Shown here: positions 1 to 31,085 of the stretch, piece by piece | Position numbering within the stretch: the first letter of the stretch is position 1 | Layout of the letters: the number at the start of each line of letters is the position of its first letter | From: Corticium candelabrum | Lineage: Eukaryota > Porifera > Homoscleromorpha > Homosclerophorida > Plakinidae | DNA length: 64,000 nt | Reading direction: 5' to 3' | NCBI RefSeq assembly: GCF_963422355.1 | Contig: NC_085095.1 | Span: forward strand, 651,457 to 715,456 | Position numbers and translations under genes: made by a program | The notes under the pieces: model-generated | What the model was told of the DNA's origin: nothing | The model's input: the letters and a program-made list of their open reading frames with translations, nothing else | The model's database searches: none

Positions 1-59
1 ATGAGTATTGATTACTATTATTTAGTCAATTAATATTAATTTTTATTACAAATGTATAG

Positions 60-19130
<19,071 letters not shown>

Positions 19131-19407
19131 CAATGAAGAATCTTGCGTTGCTAAGCTTTGCGAAGTTTTCTCACATGATTGCTGCATTCTTGACTTCTCG
19201 TGTTAGTAAATTTCACACGAACTTTTTGGCCGATTTAATATTATATGTTTGCTGCTTTGTTGCTGGGAAGCTGCTGTATGTTGATTTACTTCACTGCACT
19301 TCCACCTGTAGACACAACTGTCGAATGTTAAAGTTTAGAGTGCTGGATAAAATTGATCATCAATGCTGAAGAGCGAGGGTGGGGCTGGTACAAGACTAGG
19401 TAGACAG

Positions 19408-19454
<47 letters not shown>

Positions 19455-19494
19455 CACACGCACATGCACACACACACGCGCACACACACACGCG

Positions 19495-19561
<67 letters not shown>

Positions 19562-20569
19562 CACTCGTATGTATGCGAATAATTGTCTACTACACAAAGC
19601 ACTACAGTTGCAAAGGCGTGCTATTGGAACAAAAAGCGCCTGCTGAAACACGTGGAGTACCCACTCGGAGAGGACTGGGTACAAGTCTAGCTATTTCACA
19701 CTAAAACGCAAATTACTATCCCACACAAACGCCATAAACACGCCTACCTGCGTAACGTGCGTTAGAACCTGTGGTCATCATGGCTGCCAGTCTCTTCCCA
19801 ATGATAGTTCTCTATCTTTGTTGATTACAGTACGTCCATCTAAGCTATAAGCATAGGACAGAGAGGAAACGTAGATCTACTGCTGCCTATACTGACATGA
19901 AGAGCTGCGTCAGCGTGGTGCCACGTGCAGCCGCCAATGCGCATAGAATCCACTTCAATCCACTTCAAACCACTTCGTATGTGGTTTGAGTGAAGGCACA
20001 TTGAATGCTGTTTGACAGCCAATGCACATTAACTTATGTGTGAAAACGCCAATGTGTGTTCAATGTGCTTTGGAGTATAGCGTGAAAAGGCATTCGGTCA
20101 GGAAACAAATAGATCCGTCCCACAACATGAAACTCTACTACATGTCATAACAACGTACTGAGACGACCGACCAGGACAAGTCTACGTCATTGAATGCTCT
20201 TTGCTCCGACCTACATCTCCTGACAGACACGAACAAAGACAAACACAAACACGAGATTGACTGAACTCGACAAGCAGACAGATAGAGTAAATCTGATGTC
20301 GTACACCTCCACTTGTGATACAGTGGCAGACATACTGTAGCCTCAAACTTCCAGACCAGAGAGCGTGGTCGGAAAGTTCGAGGCAAACCATCACATCCAG
20401 AAAACAACAAATCGTGCACTGCACAGCAAACACTGTATCTTGTAATTGCTACAAGTGATTCTCTTGTGCATAGAGCATAAAGACATTTGCTGAGATTATT
20501 TCACAAATTTAAGGCGCGTATGTTGCTTTACTAGTCCTGAATTTTAACTCTTCTTACATTAACAGTTAG
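19131..20569. other. Tail-to-tail intergenic region
   Basis: Lies between the stops of the anoctamin (+) and the Bcl-2-like gene (-), so it should contain both 3' UTRs. No convincing exon. It holds the AC tract below and short tandem words (TCCACTTCAA at 19950-19975). Confidence 0.6.
19409..19560. repeat. (CA)n microsatellite with CACGCG variants
   Basis: CA tract with interspersed CGCG/CACG units. Similar 20-bp words flank the region (GGCTGGTACAAGACTAGGTA at 19382 and GACTGGGTACAAGTCTAGCT about 290 bp downstream). Confidence 0.9.
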
Positions 20570-20709
20570 TTACCTACAAGACATCGCTATCGCCAGTCCG
20601 ATGCCAACAATTCCCGCTGCGGTCAACAGCAACGAAGAGTAGCTCGTTTGTCTCTGGAAGTGTCTCTGGAAACCATCCTACACATTGGATAGCACATTCA
20701 ACATTCAAT

Positions 20710-20781
<72 letters not shown>

Positions 20782-22546
20782 CCACAGAGAGTACAGATAA
20801 ATATAAATGTCATCCTCAAATAAACGCCTCATTTCAATGAATTTTGAAAGATCTAGTAAGCTCTATTGCTCGACTTCAGAGGCACATGTAAAGAAAACGT
20901 TTAGACTATCTGGATACATTTTCACCACAGGACAGTCTCAAAGTGTGAAATGCGTGTACCAGTAGGTATGTGTTGTCCTCTTGAAAAGGTGTCACTCCTA
21001 CAGCATGTACACGTACACACTCCTACCGCCAGAGAGCCTTTAACAAATAAACGTCCCTCTCAAATAAACGACCCACTCAAAACCCTAGCTAAAAATAAAT
21101 GCCATGGTGTTTGTTTGGAGAAATACGATGTTAGTTTATAACTGGTGAGGGAATCTCGAAAGTTTAAGTGCAGAGCACGTAGTGTGGCGAAGTTTAGTAA
21201 GCCGCCACTATCATTCGGCTTATTCAAGCTTCACAATCACCGCTGTCTAGTTTTACTGTAAGTTGAGATGGTGCCAGGAGTCCCTAGAAATTCTACAAAC
21301 TTCCCAACATTCAAATACCACTCACTATCTGGTGTAGGGTCATCCGGGGCAACTCCGTGAATATCTAACTCTGTTCGAGCGTGAAACGTCTTACCTCCAG
21401 TTTAGGATTCGAATCTTTTCTACTATTAGTAAACTACTTGACGTAGGATTATGAGTTTCATAGCAAGTCGATTGGCTACTTGAATCGACATCCGGGACGG
21501 CGAAGCGATAGCGACAAAAATGCCTCCTACACCGGACAGCAATTTCGTACGGTACAGTGAAAGATCTAATACGTATGCCTTATTTGTCGCTACCACAATA
21601 GATGCAGTAGAGAAACATACCCAAGCAAGCAATAGTTACGACCATTCGTAAGTCGTAGTTGCCAGAATAAAACTCTGTTCACGAAGTTGCCCCACCCACA
21701 CGATTAGCAGAGCCGACGAAAGTCCCGAATTATTTCAAGAACGATTGAGATTTCAGAGATGGTCACCCGCCCACATGCTGATTGGTAGAAGGCTACTGCT
21801 CCATACGGTAGTACGATCAAGCGACTACATGACTCATACGTAGCAATATAGGGGCGTGTATCAAATTACCCTGAAAAAGTTATTCGCATGTGCAACAGTC
21901 ATGATTTCGTCCCCCCACATCAAATAATTAAATTTACCAATTAATTCTTTGCAAATTGAAAGTTGAGCATTTTTATCCCAAATTATTGCAAGGTGTATCG
22001 AATGTCACTGAGAAAGCAAGCAACACATACCCAGCCTCCATTGTCTCTCATCCATTCTGACAAATTATTCATCATGTACAGAGCTGTCCACACAATAACA
22101 TGCTTTGCCTTTTCCCTCATTCCCGTTCTCGCACAGTGCACAACCAGAGCCTCACAGAACGCAATGAGAGCGACTATACGTCCCCAGTTCACGCCACTTT
22201 CAAACAGCTCCCTCACAACACCGACAAACGTCCCGTATACTGTAGCTTGAGTAATCTGTAACCTGACGCACATCTGACTGAAGAGCGCCTCGTTGTCGTC
22301 CTCCAGCTTATTGGCGACGTACCTCAGCACCGTAGACGCCTCCGAGTTGGAGCTGAGATAGTCTCCCAGTAAGCTTTTTACGTCTTCGTGTGAAAAATGC
22401 TTCTTACGCCGCATTTGATGCGCTACAAAGTCTTTGATGAAATCGATGAGTTCCGATAGCATTTCACGTTGCCTGTCCGTCAGCTGGGTTGTTCTAGCTA
22501 GACCGTTGATTTCTGTAGATTTCGTGTCGTCGTGAAAGCCTGCCAT
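20570..22546 (-). CDS. Bcl-2 family protein (Bcl-2-like, BH1/BH2 and membrane tail)
   Basis: Two exons, 22546-22031 and 20677-20570, joined in phase 0 to give 207 aa. BH1 is ELFESGVNWGRIVALIAFCE and BH2 is SEWMRDNGGW|DGF, with the intron exactly after the Trp codon. A BH3-like helix is TVLRYVANKLEDDNEALF and an N-terminal BH4-like helix is SELIDFIKDFVAHQM. The second exon ends in a hydrophobic anchor, SSLLLTAAGIVGIGLAIAMS, then CR and stop, typical of tail-anchored family members on the outer mitochondrial or ER membrane. BH2 followed by DGF matches pro-survival Bcl-2 and Bcl-xL more than BAX/BAK; an anti-apoptotic role is inference. The intron carries a CA repeat close to the acceptor. Confidence 0.9.
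20709..20780. repeat. (CA)n microsatellite
   Basis: 72 bp CA tract, only about 30 bp upstream (in minus-strand sense) of the acceptor of the Bcl-2-like gene's last exon. Confidence 0.95.
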
Positions 22547-22961
22547 TGTTGCAAGCGACGAGACAATGCTCGTTGAGCTTTCAGTTACATCTCATCTGCA
22601 CCTGCGTCGTATGGCGGTGTAGATGATGTCATTGTTAGGGATTGGACCATTCACGCATGCCATGAATATCCGGGAACAGTTTTTAAAGCAAAGGGGCGTG
22701 GCTAGCTGTATTACACTGTAGAGTAGACACACCATATCAACAGTCGCACGTCTAATACAAACCTGTCGTGTGATTACTACGTAGACTGTGTACGTGTACA
22801 AAACCATACCATATATGCTATCACACAAAATCCTCTCTCATGATATCCAACGTAGACTTTACTCTGTACTTACAATCTAGTGATATTAGAGTTCCAAACT
22901 TTGTCACAATTTGTACACGTCCTGCATATATCCTCGTCCTGCATATGTCCTCAATCATTTA

Positions 22962-24999
22962 CTAATCAGACACGTCGTTAATGAGATACTCCATTCGTGT
23001 GTAGCGTCGCCTCCGAAACGAACTATACCAATGCCTCCCGATCAGTACAAACGATGCACTCACAAAAAGAATGCCTAAAATCAGTGCCACAACAAGTACT
23101 GCCGTTCCAACATTTTCGCCGCCTTCACCACTCTCATAACGAACACCAAAATCAATCTTTTCCCCATACGTCTCGGTGTCTTCAGTGGTTGCTGTGCCAA
23201 GTGCATGTTCACTAGTCATTGGTTTTTCTGTTTTCATAACATTAGTCATCAAAGAAGCTCGAGGTCTTGATATCTCACTAGTTGGAAATGCCGACTTCAA
23301 AGATGAAGACTTCACATCAGGCACCTGCTGGAGATTTGTGGAAACTACAGTGTCTGCACTTGCAGGTCTTGTTGATGATGAACTGGTCACATGCTTCTGG
23401 ACGTCTCCTTGATGTGTGCTAAACACGATGCCCGTAGAGATGCGTGTTACAGCTGCTACTGTCGTCTGCTGTGTTTCAGAACCAAGAGAAACGCTTACAG
23501 GCAAAGGGGTGATTTTGTTCGTAATCGACATATTTGTATTATCTAACTCAACTGTACGTGACGCTTCTTCATCTAATTCTTGCTCCAGCAGAAGTAAACT
23601 TGACAAAGTAGATGTAACCAATGCCGACGAGCTAACAGTCGGCAAATGAGAGCTTGGAATATCAGAACTGGAACTGGGCCACGTGGCACTGTGAAATTGT
23701 TTAGTTTGCTGTTCACCGTGTTCGTTAGAAAGCAGCATGTCCAATTCTAGTTCAGACAAAGAGTGAGACGTTGATACTGCAGCTACAGTTGTACCTTTTT
23801 CTTTAATTTCTTTGTCAATACCATGAGTCTGCTCTCTAATAGTTGAAATGTTGAGTTGGTTTTCCAATATATTATTTGTTGATTCAAGGACTGTAGATAA
23901 GCAGTCTCTTTCATTGCAATAGATGGTTTGTTGTAAATCTTCAAAATGTGGGCAAGTCATTCCACCCTTACTGGAATATTGAATTATTGTCTTATACCTC
24001 GTCTTCATACCAGGTCCACAAGAACTGGAGCATTTGCTAAAGGTAGACCAGCTAGACAACTGGCAGTCAACTACAGCACACAAAATGAATGAAAACAACA
24101 CAAAACAATAATAACACGTACTGTATTTCCTCGAATGGTAACCAGTGGGTTACTATTTTTTCAAACTAATAACATCCACGGGTTACTATTTTTTCAAACT
24201 AATAAGATCCACGGGTTACTATTTTTTCAAACTAATAACATCCACAGGTTACTATTTTTCAAACTAATAACATCCATGGGTTACTATTTTATTCAAACTA
24301 ATAAGATCCGCGGGTTACTATTTTTTTCAAACTAATAACATCCATGGATTAGAAAATACGGGTACGTGCTATCAACAACTCTCTCTCACCTCTGCATGGA
24401 ACTAAACTGCATGATATGTTATAACGCAACTGATCCTCTCCTGGACAGGGTTTCCCCCCGTTTTTCGATTCTGTGACGACAAACCGGTGATAGGACGTCA
24501 CACCATTTCCGCACGTGACACTACAAGGAGCCTCAGCCGACCATTGCGACAGCTGGCAATCTGTCAAAGAGAAAACACTCAGACTTCGTCATTTGAACAA
24601 CCACCTGCAAATAGAAGACAAACTGTAGATACGACAAAAAAAAACATTACCGACTGGCTCCAGTTCTTTCGAATCTGCCGACGTTCTCAACAAAACAGTG
24701 AACTCAGGATGATCCGAAAAGAGACATTTGTTAGGCACGCCACAGGATAGGAAAAAACAATTTTGACGGTCGAACGTATCCTCGTGATAAATAGCAGTGT
24801 CACAGTCAGTTTTTGTCAGGCAAGTGTGCGAACACTCGCTCATTTCGTTTGCAACTGTTTTGCCCAGCAGACGAGCTCCGCGGTCCTTGCTGTCGTAAAA
24901 CTTCACGATTTTGCCACGCTCGACGATCATTTCATGACTGAGTTGCACGACGGGCAAAAGAACGCAGAAGACGAGAGCAAAGAAAAGAGGCGACACCAT
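22962..24999 (-). CDS. Type I membrane protein: MANSC-like, two TSP1 repeats, Ser/Thr stalk
   Basis: Exons 24999-24651, 24560-24390 and 24070-22962 join in phase for 542 aa. ATG at 24999 starts a signal peptide (MVSPLFFALVFCVLLPVVQL). Next is a six-Cys module with KFYDSKDRGARLL, SECSHTCLTKTDCDTA and QNCFFLSCGVPNKC, resembling MANSC/PAN-type extracellular domains. Two thrombospondin type-1 repeats follow: CQLSQWSAEAPCSVTCGNG and CQLSSWSTFSKCSSSCGPG, each with the WS..CS..CG signature. A Ser/Thr-rich stalk of about 240 residues (probably O-glycosylated) leads to one membrane span (GTAVLVVALILGILFVSASF) and a short basic tail (FRRRRYTRMEYLINDVSD). Likely a cell-surface adhesion or matrix-sensing protein; ligand unknown. 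It is head to head with the BAK-like gene. The intron before the last exon holds a MITE. Confidence 0.85.
24121..24362. mobile_element. MITE with CTGTATTT ends and 33-bp minisatellite core
   Basis: Ends CTGTATTTCCTCGAAT and ATTAGAAAATACGG are imperfect inverses, with TA on both sides. The interior is about six copies of a 33-bp unit containing GGGTTACTATTTTTTCAAAC and ACTAATAACATCCA. The ends share C(C/T)GTATTT with the element at 11186-11782, and both are filled with tandem repeats. It lies in an intron of the TSP1 gene. Confidence 0.7.
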
Positions 25000-25314
25000 A
25001 ACTAGCTTCCTGTAAGCTGTCAATTACGCGCATGCGCATATTTGATGACGCTAATTGAAAAGTTGTCAAAAAGTGCCAAATGTGTCCTACACTACTTACT
25101 TCTGCAGTAAAGCGATGACCATTAGATGTTATGTTTATTATTTTCTCCGTCTGAAGGAAATCCAATGCTAACTCTGCACAATACAGTAAATAGCCTACGT
25201 CATTACTGAAACGACCCGTATGTGCATTACTTCATTGCGAAGGAGGAGATTGTACTACAGTTTCTCGTTTCATCTTGAGAACAAGAACGCTACCTATTCT
25301 AGCAGACTTGTAGA
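25000..25314. promoter_or_regulatory. Candidate bidirectional promoter with NRF1-type site
   Basis: Only 315 bp separate the start codons of the TSP1 protein (-) and the BAK-like protein (+). At 25027-25038 CGCGCATGCGCA matches the NRF1 consensus YGCGCAYGCGCR exactly. A CRE-like ATGACGC follows at 25044. Palindromic NRF1 sites are common in divergent metazoan promoters; function here is inferred. Confidence 0.5.
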
Positions 25315-26041
25315 ATGACGACAAGTGTGGTTTCATCGCAAGTGGGGTCTCAAGACGAAAGCGAAAACGACAAGTTGGAAACAGAATGTGTTTTCCGGGG
25401 ATTCCTCAAGTCAAAAGCAAGCCAAGACAGACAGGACGACATAGAGCGAGCTATCGAAGGTGAACTGGAGGCAGACGAGCCTTCCTTGATCAACCAGCAA
25501 CGAAATAAGCAAATCGGCTCACAACTCGCAGCAATCGCAGACCAACTCGATGTTCAATACAGACATGTTATCGACGGTCTAATCGACGAGCTAAAGCTTA
25601 CCTCTGAAAACGCATATGACAACTTTGCTGTGCTGGCCCGCCGCCTTTTGGCGAGAGGTCAGCTAATGAGCATTGAACCTTATGGTGACGTGTAGCGAGT
25701 GTTGTCTAGGTGTCACTTGGGGTAACATTGTCGTTCTCTTTTGCTTTGGATACCGCGTCATTCTACGGTTCTTTTCGCAAAATATTCCGAATCTTATAAG
25801 GAGCTTGTCTGACATAATGGTGCGCTTCGTTGTTACCGAGAAGATATCACAGTGGGTGAAAGACCATGGAGGATGGGTCGGTGACTGTGACTGGTATTAC
25901 CTGCAATGTGAGCTATTATTCTTGTTTTAGATTCAAGTGTTGAATGCTGGAATTGGCCTAGAGTCTCCGTGGTATCACTACGGGGCGGTTGCTGTCGGAC
26001 TCATAAGTATTGTCGCTCTAGTCGTTTGGTGGCGGAAATAG
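25315..26041 (+). CDS. Pro-apoptotic-type Bcl-2 protein (BAK/BAX-like)
   Basis: Exons 25315-25657, 25710-25876 and 25931-26041 give 206 aa. BH3 is IGSQLAAIADQLDVQY, close to the BAK/BAX pattern of small residue, L, xxx, G/A-D. BH1 is GVTWGNIVVLFCFGYR and BH2 is KISQWVKDHGGW|IQVLNAGIG. The tail is a membrane anchor, GAVAVGLISIVALVVWWRK. The continuation IQVLNAGIG after GGW resembles BAK (VAALNLGNG) rather than Bcl-2. Family members of this type oligomerise in the outer mitochondrial membrane to release cytochrome c; that activity is inferred. The second intron is directly after the BH2 Trp codon in phase 0, exactly as in the neighbouring Bcl-2-like gene. The first intron (phase 1), just before BH1, is not shared. 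Confidence 0.9.
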
Positions 26042-26254
26042 TTTTCATTGAATGACAGTGTATGCTGTATTATATTGTTGTAGCTAGCGCACTATTATTA
26101 ATTTACACTCATATTGCTACTCTAACGTACGTGATACTGTACCTACTTCCATTGTGCTGTGCTGATGACCATTGCGCGTATGGAACAGGCTAGGCAGTAT
26201 TTGTGGTATCTATTACCATCTTACTCCATGAAATATGAAAACACTGTAATATTA

Positions 26255-29200
26255 TTACAAAATTAGCAGATAGAATAACAGCAAATGGATAAATACTGCA
26301 TATCCTACTGCTGCTGCCAACCTAGGCCTTGATGGCATGCCAACTGCCACACCTAGAGATCTGCAGCAATAACTGAATTCATATGAAATTGAAACAATCA
26401 AGAACAGAGCTTATCACCTTATAAACCACCGTCTGAGCCAGTCAATTACAGATCCTGGAGAAAGGTAGATTAGATCATTGCAATCAACATATATCTTGCA
26501 TAAATATGCACACCTTTAGATTTTCTATCAGATGTACTTGAGTCAATAGCAAGGCAAACCTGCAAGCAATTAGAACACATTTTAAGTTAATTGCAATGCA
26601 AGTTTCACCGTACATATAAATTGCATTGTTCTGGATCTTGAAGCCATTGCGCTAGGACTGAAACAAAGCAATGCTACTACATCTATACGACCTGACACCA
26701 TGTGTTTCGGGACCCAGATTCTCAGTGTTTCTACTGCATAATAAATAAAACTTGTATTACTTCAGCAGTTGATTTTGTTGTATTAGAAGTCGTCGATCTC
26801 TGCATCTGTGTTAAAGCATCTTGTACCTCCACGAGCTTTTGGTGTTCAACACGAAGAGACTCCTATAAAAACAACAACTGTGCTAATGTTCACATGTAAT
26901 GTCAGTGGATACACACTACATAGATACAGTTATAGTATGTGTGTTTCAAAATACTAAATTACATGAAAACAAACCTCTAGTTCTCCTTTTGTTCTATATA
27001 ATTTCATATTCTCATTTTCTAGTTGCTGTAGCCTGCCACTAATATGCTCCTTGTCGATCTCACTGTCCTCAACTTGCTGTTGCACACTTTGCAACTGTAA
27101 CATGAGTGTTTCAGTTTCTTTCTTATAGCGATCTTTTTCTTCAATTACAATAGTCTGGTGTTTTAAGTCTGTTGAATTTTTAGTTTGCTGGACTGCCACT
27201 TCTTCTCTCTCTGCTATCACCTGTCTTACTTGTGATTGCATGTCTGCTAGTTCATCTTCTAGCATAGAGATCCTAGCTTGCATCTCTCGAGTCCTCACTT
27301 CATCCTCATCAACATGATTGCAGTAAGCATCACGTGTTTTTTCCAATTCTTTCTTTACTTCTTGGCATTCGTGCTTCTCAATCTTCCATTGCCTTTCAAC
27401 ATCCTCCACAGCCTGTTGCTTCGTTACAACTTGTCTCTTTAATACCTCCAATTGACTGCTAGAATCTGAGAGCTGACTTTGTAACAGTTGAAGAGAAGCA
27501 CTAAAATCCTGTTCTAAACGATTTCGTTCATCTCTAATAGAAGCAAGCTCCTTGGCAAGCCTTTCTTCATTTCTCTGACTAACTTCCAGATTTGCCACAC
27601 ACAAAGCCAACTCACCACTCACCTTGTTTTTCTCATCATCAATTTGCAACACCTCACTAACTTTCAATTGAATAGACCTAGTCAGCTCACTTTTCTGTGT
27701 TTCGAGAGTTTCTCTTGCAATGTTGACTTCACTGACCTGGTGATGAAGCATGGTAGCGATGCCTTCGTGCTTCTGACATTCGTTACTAGTTTGCTGTAGT
27801 TCCTCTTGCAGCTGTCTGTGCTGTTCACTCATATTCGTTAACATACTAGTCAAAGAGGTAACCTCATGAAGTTGTGTTTGAAGTTGCTGCCTCAAGTCTA
27901 CAAGATCACAGTCCTTAGTTTCCACTGCTTCTCTTACAGCTTTCAGTTCTTCGTTCAATTCTGACACACGACTCTCAAGATTAGCACAGCTCTGTTTCCT
28001 TGCTGTTAGCTCTCCTAGCAACCCATTTCTGTCCTCCTCGAGAGCCGTATTGAGATGCAAAACCTGTGAAAGTTTATCAGCATGTATGTCTCTTTCCTTC
28101 TGCAATTGTTCAATCACTGCCTTCAGTTCGTCTTCCTCCTGTATCTTCTCATCAAGCAAAATCTTCAACTGTGACTGGTACTCAGTTTCAACAGCACTTA
28201 GCTTCTTCAAACCATCAGCTTTTTCCTGCTCCAGCAGTTGCCTCTCGTCTTCCAGTTGCATCACACGAGCCTCTGCTTCTTGTTCCTTGTTGGCGCCTTT
28301 GACAAATTCCAGCCTCACTCTTTCCATTTCTTCTTGATTTTTCCTAAATGCATCTCGCTCTTCAGTGAGTTGTGTATCTTTTTGCCTCACTTCCTCAAGT
28401 AATGCCTCTTTTTCTTTTGTTAAGTCAGATACCTGTGTCAACCGCAGCCTGGTCTCCTCGTTAACCTTTGGTTCAAGTTTGGATATGTCAGCTTTCAATT
28501 GATTTCTCTCTTGCTGCAACACTTCTATTTCCATTGCTTGAAACTTGATAGTTGATCGAGCTTCGTCTAGTTTTCCTGTCATTTCCTGTACATTTGACTC
28601 TAAACACCTCCTCCTTTCTTGTTCCTCTTCAACCATGAGTTTCTGTTCTCTCTCTAAGAGCTCCAGCTTCTCCACCAGCAAATCTTTTTCATTACGTACC
28701 TGAGTAAAATTTATGTCTGTTTCATCCACTTTGTACTGAAATGCAGAAACTTCTATCTCAGTTTCATGAAGTCTTTTCTCTAAATTCTGTATCGTATCAT
28801 TTTTCGACAGCAACTCATTCCTTAATGCTTCAAGTTGTTCTTCCTGACATTTTGCATCTTCCTGAACATCGTCAGCTTTTCTCTCAACTTCAGAAGCATG
28901 AGTCTTTGAACTATCCAGCTCAGATTCCAACTGTTTATAGTCAGTCACCATCTGTGCATGACGTTTCAGTAACAAATTGTGACTTTCAAACAGTCCACTG
29001 TGTTCTTCCTTTAGCTTATGGTAGCTCTCCGCTAACCTAGTATATTCAGTCTGCTGATAGTTCACATCACCTCTAACCTCCTCTCTTGCACAGTCAACAC
29101 CCACCCCTATAAGTATGACAGGCTCATCAACAGCATCACTAGTGCCTCGTTCCTGCATCTTCTCTTTCTCTACCATTGCCTGCATCTCACCAAGCTCTTG

Positions 29201-31013
29201 CACTCTACTTTGCAACTTTGCTTCCCAGTCTTTCTGCTCAACCTTGTCACTACTCACAGGCTGCAAAGATGTATCAAAACTAGTTGTTACTTCCAGCTCT
29301 TGCTGTTGCTTCTTTTGCTGTTGTTTCTTCTTATGCATGGCCGTAATCCTTGCTTTTGCTTGCAGCTTCAGTTTATTGATTCTTCCTTCATACTTCTCTG
29401 TAAGCTCTGACAATGACTCTTTCATCTCTTCTTCCTTTCTTTGGAGTTGTAAACTAAGATCATTTTTCTCCCTTTCTAATTTTGCCTTTTCATCTTCTAA
29501 TGAGTCTAGCAATGGTTTGTAATGATCACTAAGCGTCTCTCTCTCCAACACCGTCATTTGAATGTGAGAAGTTGGCCCTTGCAACTGTAGATCCAAAGCA
29601 TCGTTGCTTGTTTGACTGTCTTCTTTCTCAACTTGCCTTACTAAGCTGGCTCTCTCTTTCTCCCATTGACAAATCATTTCCTCTTTAGCTACCTCTGCAC
29701 AGTGCAGTTTGCCTGTCACATCTTGCAACTGCGCCTGCAGATCCAACAACTGCTTAGCCTTTGTCTCTTGTTCTTCATTTCCCTGACATCGAAGCTCTGA
29801 CATAGCAACTTCATGTTGTGTGTACATATCGCAACTTTTATCTTGTAGTTTGCTTATGTCAGCCACCATAGCTTTCTTTTCTTCATCCCACTGTGATTTC
29901 TGTGCATCCCATTCTGCCTGAATCTCTGACTGTTGACATGCAAACTGCTGCTGAGTTGTAATGAGTTCATTCTGTAGCATTTCTGTCTCCTTCATCTGCA
30001 AGTTATACAAATTCTCAACTTTTCCTATCTCTTCCCTCAACAGCCGAACTTCGTTTACCCTTTCCTTCTCCATTTGACCCTTCATCTCTAACTGAGCAAG
30101 CTGTTGCTTTTGAACAATTGTTTCCAGTGACTCTTTATCAGAAGCAAGATCAGCTGTCTTCTTAGACAAATTGTTTACCTCCACCCTCAGCAATTCTCTC
30201 TCATTTTCAAGTTTTTCTAGCCGGCTAACTGTCGCTTTAAGAGTGTCTTTTGTAGCTAAACAATCAGCTTCCAATTTTGTGCATTCAGCAAGTTTTGCTC
30301 CAAGTTCTTGTTCTTTCTTCAACAGATCAGCATTACGATGCTCCAGTAATGTTACAAGATCATCTTTTTCATCTAGTGCAAGCTGCTTGAAAGCCTCAAG
30401 CTCGGACGATACCAAAACCAGTTGTTGAGAAACCGATTCTTTCTCCGTCAAAGCAACTTGCAGTTCCACAGCTTTCTCCTCTACTCCAGCCCTTAGTCTA
30501 TCCACTTCTAGTCTCACAGCCTCGTCTAATAGCTGACTTTCCCCAACCATCACATTTTTTGTTCCATCAAACTCTTCTTGGCTACCATTAACAATTATTT
30601 TCTCTTTTGTTCTAACCAGCTCCTTCAGCCTTTCCACCTCATCTTGCAATTGGTTGACAACGACCGCTTGCTCTTGTGCTGCAATAATCTCTTTTTTCAT
30701 TTCATTTCTTTCTTTCTCTCCAACTGAAAGCTTTTCACGGAATGCAGTGACTTTAGCAGAAAACTGCTGTTTCAATGACGTGACTTGTTGTTCCGCCTTG
30801 CTCTTCACTTTTATTATTTCACTCTATAACAAACAATGCATACAAATGTCATTTGGAAATGCATAATAGTATTTCAATTGTTACATTTGTGCAAAACGGT
30901 TTAGTTCTCAAGTTAAGACAGTTTTCTAGTCTCAAAGGCTTCTCTAAGCAATCCCAAATGTTCTGACCAAGATAATACAACTATCAACAAGCAATAACAC
31001 AGTGACATACACA

Positions 31014-31085
<72 letters not shown>

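Noticed and set aside
24135-24345. Regularly spaced 33-bp repeats resembling a CRISPR array
   Set aside because: The units are directly adjacent with no unique spacers, lie inside an intron and are bounded by MITE ends, in a eukaryotic genome.
28050-29522. Ser-rich plus-strand frames
   Set aside because: Antisense shadows of the golgin coiled-coil exon; Glu and Lys codons read in reverse give Ser, Phe and Leu.
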